Source: JBHENC01 sp051000345
GTDB taxonomy: Bacteria; Acidobacteriota; Blastocatellia; Pyrinomonadales; Pyrinomonadaceae
Direction: 5' to 3'
Assembly (NCBI GenBank): GCA_051000345.1
Contig: JBPCOJ010000128.1
Span: 1-10,431, forward strand
DNA: 10,431 bases
Position 1 is the first letter of the stretch; the number at the start of each line of letters is the position of its first letter. A program made the position numbers and the translations under genes. Below, piece after piece: positions 6,972 to 10,431 of the stretch. A model generated the notes under the pieces. That model was not told the DNA's origin, did not search any database, and saw only the letters and a program-made list of their open reading frames with translations.

Positions 6972-9611
6972 TCAGCGTGTTGCTGCGCTTTGCGTCGCGC
7001 GCTGCATGTCTGCGATGACAAAGCGAATCATGCAATAGTCTATGTGTGCGGGCAACTCGTCGCGCAGTGGCCTTAATCGCTCCATGCCGAGACGTGCGAT
7101 GACAGCTTCGATCAACGCGCGGTCAGCGTGCGTGACGAAGCGGCTGATGTCAACTTCATGTCCCAACAGTATGCAGTCCGCGAGATGCTTTTCGATTGTC
7201 ATCCCCGTTAATCCACGCCGCTTGCCGATTTCTTCGATTGAAAGGCCTTCGCGGTAAAGCGCGTATGTTTCGTCAAGCGTGCCGGTAGCTTGCGCCGACG
7301 ATTTCGGCGCGCCCGATGAAGCGTATGCGGTAGTGCTGGCTTTGTTTACGAAAGTCGTTTGCGGCAAGGCGAGTTCGATTGTCGCGCGCTCGCGCATGAC
7401 ATCTGCGCCGAGTTCCGTGATGGCAACAGTCGGGTATGCGCCGCTCGTGACTTTGAGGCATCCGGCGGCGACAAGCGCATCTATGTAGGAACTGATTTCG
7501 TCCTGTGTCATGTTGCTCAGGATGCCGTAGGTTGAAAGGCGTTCGAGTTTGAATTGGAGCACGGCTTTGGCGCGCGAGCCGCGCAGCGTTCCTGCCAAAA
7601 GATTTTTACCGAAGCGCCCATTCATGCGCGTCGCACAGGATAAAATTTTGCGGACGGTAAGGGTTTCATCTGCTTCCAGAGGACGCGCCGCAGTGACGCT
7701 CAACGTGTGATCGCCCGCAGCCTGTGCGCTCGATTCCGCCGCTTCGCGCTCGTGTCGAAGTCGCGCCGCGTTGTTTAATTCATCTTCGAGGTCGAGGCCG
7801 ACGGGCGCGTGCTGTTTGATGAAGCCGTCGAGTCTGGTCGGCGGATCGAGCGGCACGAAATTGCCGTGCGTGTTTTTGCCGTGTGCGCTTGTGCCGGATG
7901 CGCCTGCGGATTGCTTCGCGCAGTTGGCGCAAGTGCCGCACGCCGCGCTGTGATTCGAGTCGCCGAAGTAATCGAGTATAAAGGCGCGATAGCAATTCTC
8001 CGTGTAGCAAAAGCTAATCATTTCGCGCAGCTTGCGTTGTTCGAGCGCGGCGCGGCGCGCGATGTCCTGCGGCTGTATGCGCAAAGAGCGCGCGGGGTGT
8101 TCGTCGAGCATCAAAACGCCGCGCGTGCGTTTCGCTGGTGTGTAAGAAATGATGCCGGACGAAGCGAGTTGCGCGAGCGCGCGACGCACTGCCGCGAGGT
8201 CGAGTCCCATCGTTTCACTGAAATCCGCAACGTCTAATTCGGCATCACTGCGTTCGTTTACGCCGTAGCCGCCGAGCAGCCCGAAGAGAGTCTGGCGCGC
8301 TTTGGTTTCACGCGCGCCCGCCGATTCGCGCGCTTTGTGCGGCGGCATCAAGAGACGTATGGCGGCGCGATTTTCGCTTGCCGCGCCGCGTTCGATGTGG
8401 CCTGCTTTTTCGAGGATGATGAGCGCGGATTGAACGGCCATTTCGTTGCGCACACTTGCGCGCGCGGCAATCTCTTTTGTCGAAAGCTCTATGCGTTTTT
8501 GGTTCGTGCCGACGAGCGCTTGATAGACGCTGGTGATGATGTCAGGCGGCGGATACGAGCCTTCGATAAAGTAATCCTGCGTGCGTTTGTCCGCGTAGTT
8601 AAAGAGCAAGGCGCAAGTGGAAGGCAGTCCGTCACGTCCGGCGCGCCCGATTTCTTGATAATAAGCTTCCATCGAGCCGGGCATCTGGTAGTGCGTGACA
8701 AAGCGTATGTCGGGTTTATCAATGCCCATGCCGAAGGCGTTGGTGGCGACGATCATTTGCGCCTGCCCGGACATGAAAGCATCCTGCGCGCGCGCGCGTG
8801 CCGCGTCTTCCATGCCCGCGTGATACGCGACGACGTTCAGGCCAGCATCATGCAGGCGCGTGGCGACTTGTTCGACGGCCTTGCGCGTTGATGTATAAAT
8901 GATGCCGGAGCCGTTCGTATAGCGCGCGGCTAAGGCTTTCGTGTGTGCGATTTTCTCCCGCTCTTTTTGCGTATGAACGATTTTGATCGAAAGATTCGGG
9001 CGGTCAAAACCGCTAACGAAGGCGAGCGGCGAGCGAAGCCCTAATTGCTCGCTGATGTCGGAGCGAACGTCGGGCGTGGCGGTTGCGGTCAGCGCGATGA
9101 TTTGCGGGCGTCCGATTGCTTCGACGGTTTGTTTCAGGCGTAGATAGTCGGGACGAAAATCATGCCCCCATTGCGAAACGCAGTGCGCTTCATCGACGGC
9201 GAAAAGCGAAATGTTCGCCTCACGCAATGTCTCTACGAAGTGCTGGCTGCGGAAGCGTTCGGGCGCAACGTAAACGAGTTTGTAAAGGCCTTGTCGGACG
9301 CCGTTGATGCGTGCCTTTTGTTCTTCAAAGGGAATTGAACTGTTGATGAAGGTCGCGGGAAGATTGCGCGCGTGGAGTGCGTCAACCTGATCCTTCATTA
9401 AAGCGATTAAGGGCGACACGACGACTGTGGCGCGTTCGTTCATCAACGCGGGCAGTTGATAGCACAGCGACTTGCCGCCGCCCGTCGGCATCACGACGAT
9501 TGTATCGTGGCCTTCGAGCACGGCGCGGATTACTTCTTCCTGTCCGGCGCGGAAACTCTTAAACCCGAAGTGTGTGTGAAGCGCTCGCAACGCTTCTTCG
9601 ATTGTCGCCAT
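6972..9611 (-). CDS. recQ: ATP-dependent DNA helicase RecQ, long form
   Basis: An 879-residue 3'-5' DNA helicase of superfamily 2, acting in recombination and replication-fork repair. Visible in order: Walker A TGGGKS (43-48); DEAH box (140-143) followed by the RecQ aromatic loop QWGHDFR (147-153); ALTATATP (173-180); GIIYTSTRK (236-244); motif V GMGIDKPDIR (294-303); motif VI QEIGRAGRDG (319-328). A winged-helix-like segment (about 370-515) follows, then a zinc site with Cys540, Cys558, Cys561 and Cys564. An RQC-type winged helix (about 650-740) comes next, and a C-terminal helix-turn-helix-like region (about 778-870) resembles the HTH tail of some RecQ-family helicases. No HRDC domain is evident. 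Typical RecQ is about 600 residues, so this is long. The start is ATG 9611 because MATIEEALRALHTHFGF begins the helicase domain naturally. The longer open frame to 9866 would run into the divergent gene. The ribosome binding site is weak. An extended -10 promoter lies at 9646-9654. Confidence 0.95.
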   Translation of the reverse strand: MATIEEALRALHTHFGFKSFRAGQEEVIRAVLEGHDTIVVMPTGGGKSLCYQLPALMNERATVVVSPLIALMKDQVDALHARNLPATFINSSIPFEEQKARINGVRQGLYKLVYVAPERFRSQHFVETLREANISLFAVDEAHCVSQWGHDFRPDYLRLKQTVEAIGRPQIIALTATATPDVRSDISEQLGLRSPLAFVSGFDRPNLSIKIVHTQKEREKIAHTKALAARYTNGSGIIYTSTRKAVEQVATRLHDAGLNVVAYHAGMEDAARARAQDAFMSGQAQMIVATNAFGMGIDKPDIRFVTHYQMPGSMEAYYQEIGRAGRDGLPSTCALLFNYADKRTQDYFIEGSYPPPDIITSVYQALVGTNQKRIELSTKEIAARASVRNEMAVQSALIILEKAGHIERGAASENRAAIRLLMPPHKARESAGARETKARQTLFGLLGGYGVNERSDAELDVADFSETMGLDLAAVRRALAQLASSGIISYTPAKRTRGVLMLDEHPARSLRIQPQDIARRAALEQRKLREMISFCYTENCYRAFILDYFGDSNHSAACGTCANCAKQSAGASGTSAHGKNTHGNFVPLDPPTRLDGFIKQHAPVGLDLEDELNNAARLRHEREAAESSAQAAGDHTLSVTAARPLEADETLTVRKILSCATRMNGRFGKNLLAGTLRGSRAKAVLQFKLERLSTYGILSNMTQDEISSYIDALVAAGCLKVTSGAYPTVAITELGADVMRERATIELALPQTTFVNKASTTAYASSGAPKSSAQATGTLDETYALYREGLSIEEIGKRRGLTGMTIEKHLADCILLGHEVDISRFVTHADRALIEAVIARLGMERLRPLRDELPAHIDYCMIRFVIADMQRATQSAATR

Positions 9612-9645
9612 TCGTGTGAGCCGTCGATTGAAGTAGAGAAACCCG

Positions 9646-9654
9646 ATTATAACA
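9646..9654 (-). promoter_or_regulatory. Extended -10 promoter for recQ
   Basis: Read on the - strand, TG-T-TATAAT is present: TATAAT at 9646-9651 and the TG dinucleotide at 9653-9654. This is a perfect extended -10 element. No good -35 hexamer lies 16-18 bases upstream, as expected for the extended -10 class. Transcription would start near 9639, leaving a leader of about 28 bases before the ATG at 9611. Confidence 0.6.
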
Positions 9655-9714
9655 TGATGCGGCGCAGGCGTGCGCGGGCGTGCTTGAAGGAAAGCGGGCG
9701 CGGCGTTTAAGCTG

Positions 9715-10302
9715 ATGAACGAGATGAAGAAAGACGACGAAGAAAAATGGAAGTCGCGGACAAAAAGGGATTTGATGATAGAGGTGTGGGAGCATCTCGA
9801 TTGCGAATCCGTCGGCGCACGGGAGTTGGAGCAAATCGCCGCCGCCGTTAGCGGGCGATTCGGCACGGGAGCCTTGGAAACTCCTGCGGTAATCGCGCGG
9901 ATTCTGGCGGACGAAGGCGCAGAACTGCGCCACGCGGAAGTGCTGGAATTGGACGTGCGCGAACGAAGCCTCGATCCTTACGACGCGATGTTCCGCAACG
10001 TCTTGAAATTTTCCACCTTCGAGCAGGCCGCAAACTCGATTAAGCAATTGGATAATCTGCGCAGGAAATTCGCCCGCGAAAAAGATCAAGCGGGCTTGCG
10101 CCGTGTACGCGAAACGGCCTTGAAGGGCAAACAGCGCGCCGAAATGATTGCGCGTAATCCGAAGGTAGAAGAGAAAAAGCGCGCCGAAAAAACGGAGATT
10201 GCGGAGTGGTTCGCGGTGTGGCTGCAAGCGCCGGAAATCTTCACGGGCTGGCTCGAACTGCGCCAACGCGCGCCGGATTTCCGCGAAAAATTTCCCGCGT
10301 AA
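9715..10302 (+). CDS. Hypothetical charged protein, divergent from recQ
   Basis: A 195-residue soluble protein that I do not recognise. It begins with a lysine/aspartate-rich tail (MNEMKKDDEEKWKSRTKRD). A helical region follows (about 18-70), where VGARELEQIAAAVSGRF and ETPAVIARILADEGAEL could form a helix-turn-helix-like fold. A segment containing DPYDAMFRNVLKFSTFEQA (88-106) comes next. A strongly charged helix (about 107-162) is probably coiled-coil, and a Trp-rich C-terminal region (165-180) ends the chain. There is no signal peptide or membrane segment. One cysteine is present (30). The start may be ATG 9715 or the in-frame ATG 9724; neither has a clear ribosome binding site. It shares the 103-base divergent intergenic region with recQ, which might imply shared regulation. 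An insertion sequence begins four bases after its stop. A DNA-binding role is a guess from the charge pattern. Confidence 0.78.
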   Translation: MNEMKKDDEEKWKSRTKRDLMIEVWEHLDCESVGARELEQIAAAVSGRFGTGALETPAVIARILADEGAELRHAEVLELDVRERSLDPYDAMFRNVLKFSTFEQAANSIKQLDNLRRKFAREKDQAGLRRVRETALKGKQRAEMIARNPKVEEKKRAEKTEIAEWFAVWLQAPEIFTGWLELRQRAPDFREKFPA

Positions 10303-10306
10303 ACAC

Positions 10307-10323
10307 GGCTTTGTTGCATAAAT
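10307..10323 (+). repeat. Terminal inverted repeat of the IS5-family element
   Basis: GGCTTTGTTGCATAAAT marks the outer end of the insertion sequence, 5 bases after the last base of the neighbouring gene. Its partner copy should occur in reverse orientation beyond the right edge. The family match is from memory of IS903-type ends. Confidence 0.7.
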
Positions 10324-10361
10324 AGAAAATGAGCGTCACTGTCCCCACTACTGCACCACAC

Positions 10362-10431
10362 TTAGGCCGCGACCTGATAGCTGTCGGGCATCCCCAAGTG
10401 CGTCATCCGGTTCAAGACCGCGCATCGCACC
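10362..10431 (-). CDS. IS5-family transposase, C-terminal fragment (cut by window edge)
   Basis: The last 22 codons are visible on the - strand, ending at TAA (10362-10364). They include VRCAVLNRMTHLGMPDSY, the characteristic C-terminal pattern '..VLNRM..LGMP.S..' of IS5/IS903-like DDE transposases that cut and paste the element. The catalytic DDE residues lie outside the window. Whether the gene is intact upstream cannot be seen. Confidence 0.8.
   Translation of the reverse strand, partial: VRCAVLNRMTHLGMPDSYQVAA

Larger units (their letters stand above)
10307..10431 (-). mobile_element. IS5-family insertion sequence, one end (truncated by window edge)
   Basis: The sequence from 10307 opens with GGCTTTGTTGCATAAAT. 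This resembles the terminal inverted repeat of the IS5 family (IS903-like group, recalled as GGCTTTGTTGAATAAATC). The transposase tail follows inward on the - strand, 38 bases beyond the repeat. The other end and the target duplication lie outside the window, so the exact member and completeness cannot be judged. Confidence 0.8.

Noticed and set aside
6878..7021. An upstream extension of the proline-rich protein to 125 residues
   Set aside because: It would overlap the recQ coding end and ignore the strong AGGAGA site placed correctly for the internal ATG.
9612..9866. An 85-residue N-terminal extension of RecQ
   Set aside because: It overlaps the divergent gene, crosses the extended -10 promoter, and precedes the natural start of the helicase domain.
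1..10431. CRISPR array, tRNA or rRNA genes, toxin-antitoxin or defence cluster
   Set aside because: No regularly spaced repeats, no RNA gene signatures and no recognisable defence gene set were seen by eye on either strand. RecQ and SMC here look like housekeeping genes rather than parts of a defence system such as Wadjet, whose partner genes are absent.

Overview
The window is moderately GC-rich bacterial DNA. It reads best as a chromosomal segment from the Acidobacteriota, probably class Blastocatellia. This placement is an inference from memory. It rests on the DUF4214-type protein tail at the left edge, which resembles a paralogous family I associate with that class, and on secreted proteins with an 'AAQNK'-like signal cleavage region. 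No rRNA or other marker gene is present to confirm it.

Left to right on the + strand, the window opens with the C-terminus of a DUF4214-like protein (to 197), followed by a stem-loop and a good intrinsic terminator (to 331). A gene-free stretch leads to a near-consensus sigma-70 promoter (487-516). That promoter drives a large SMC chromosome-condensation ATPase (608-4636). This SMC is about 1342 residues, longer than the usual ~1150-1200, because of an acidic, repeat-rich insert of about 110 residues in the N-terminal ATPase head and a Ser/Gly/Asn-rich stretch in the hinge. Its stop overlaps the start of a gene for a predicted secreted protein of unknown function (4633-5382). A 120-bp element of three nested palindromes (5417-5536) separates this + strand pair from a - strand block.

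The - strand block, in transcription order, is recQ (9611 to 6972), a 77-residue protein that is one-third proline (6877 to 6644), and a YheT-type alpha/beta hydrolase (6594 to 5527). The spacing (94 and 49 bp) would allow one operon, but this is not proven. RecQ keeps the full helicase core, the zinc-binding cysteines and an RQC domain. It also has an extra winged-helix-like segment before the zinc site, and a helix-turn-helix-like tail where many RecQ proteins carry HRDC. An extended -10 promoter lies just upstream of recQ.

Divergent from recQ is an unrecognised 195-residue charged protein (9715-10302). Four bases after its stop begins an IS5-family insertion sequence (terminal repeat at 10307, transposase C-terminus on the - strand), which runs off the right edge.

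Functionally, SMC and RecQ both act in chromosome maintenance, but they are transcribed convergently as separate units and nothing here shows that they cooperate. I see no clear defence island, CRISPR array, RNA gene or biosynthetic cluster. The most unusual features are the modified SMC, the nested palindromic element and the small proline-rich gene.
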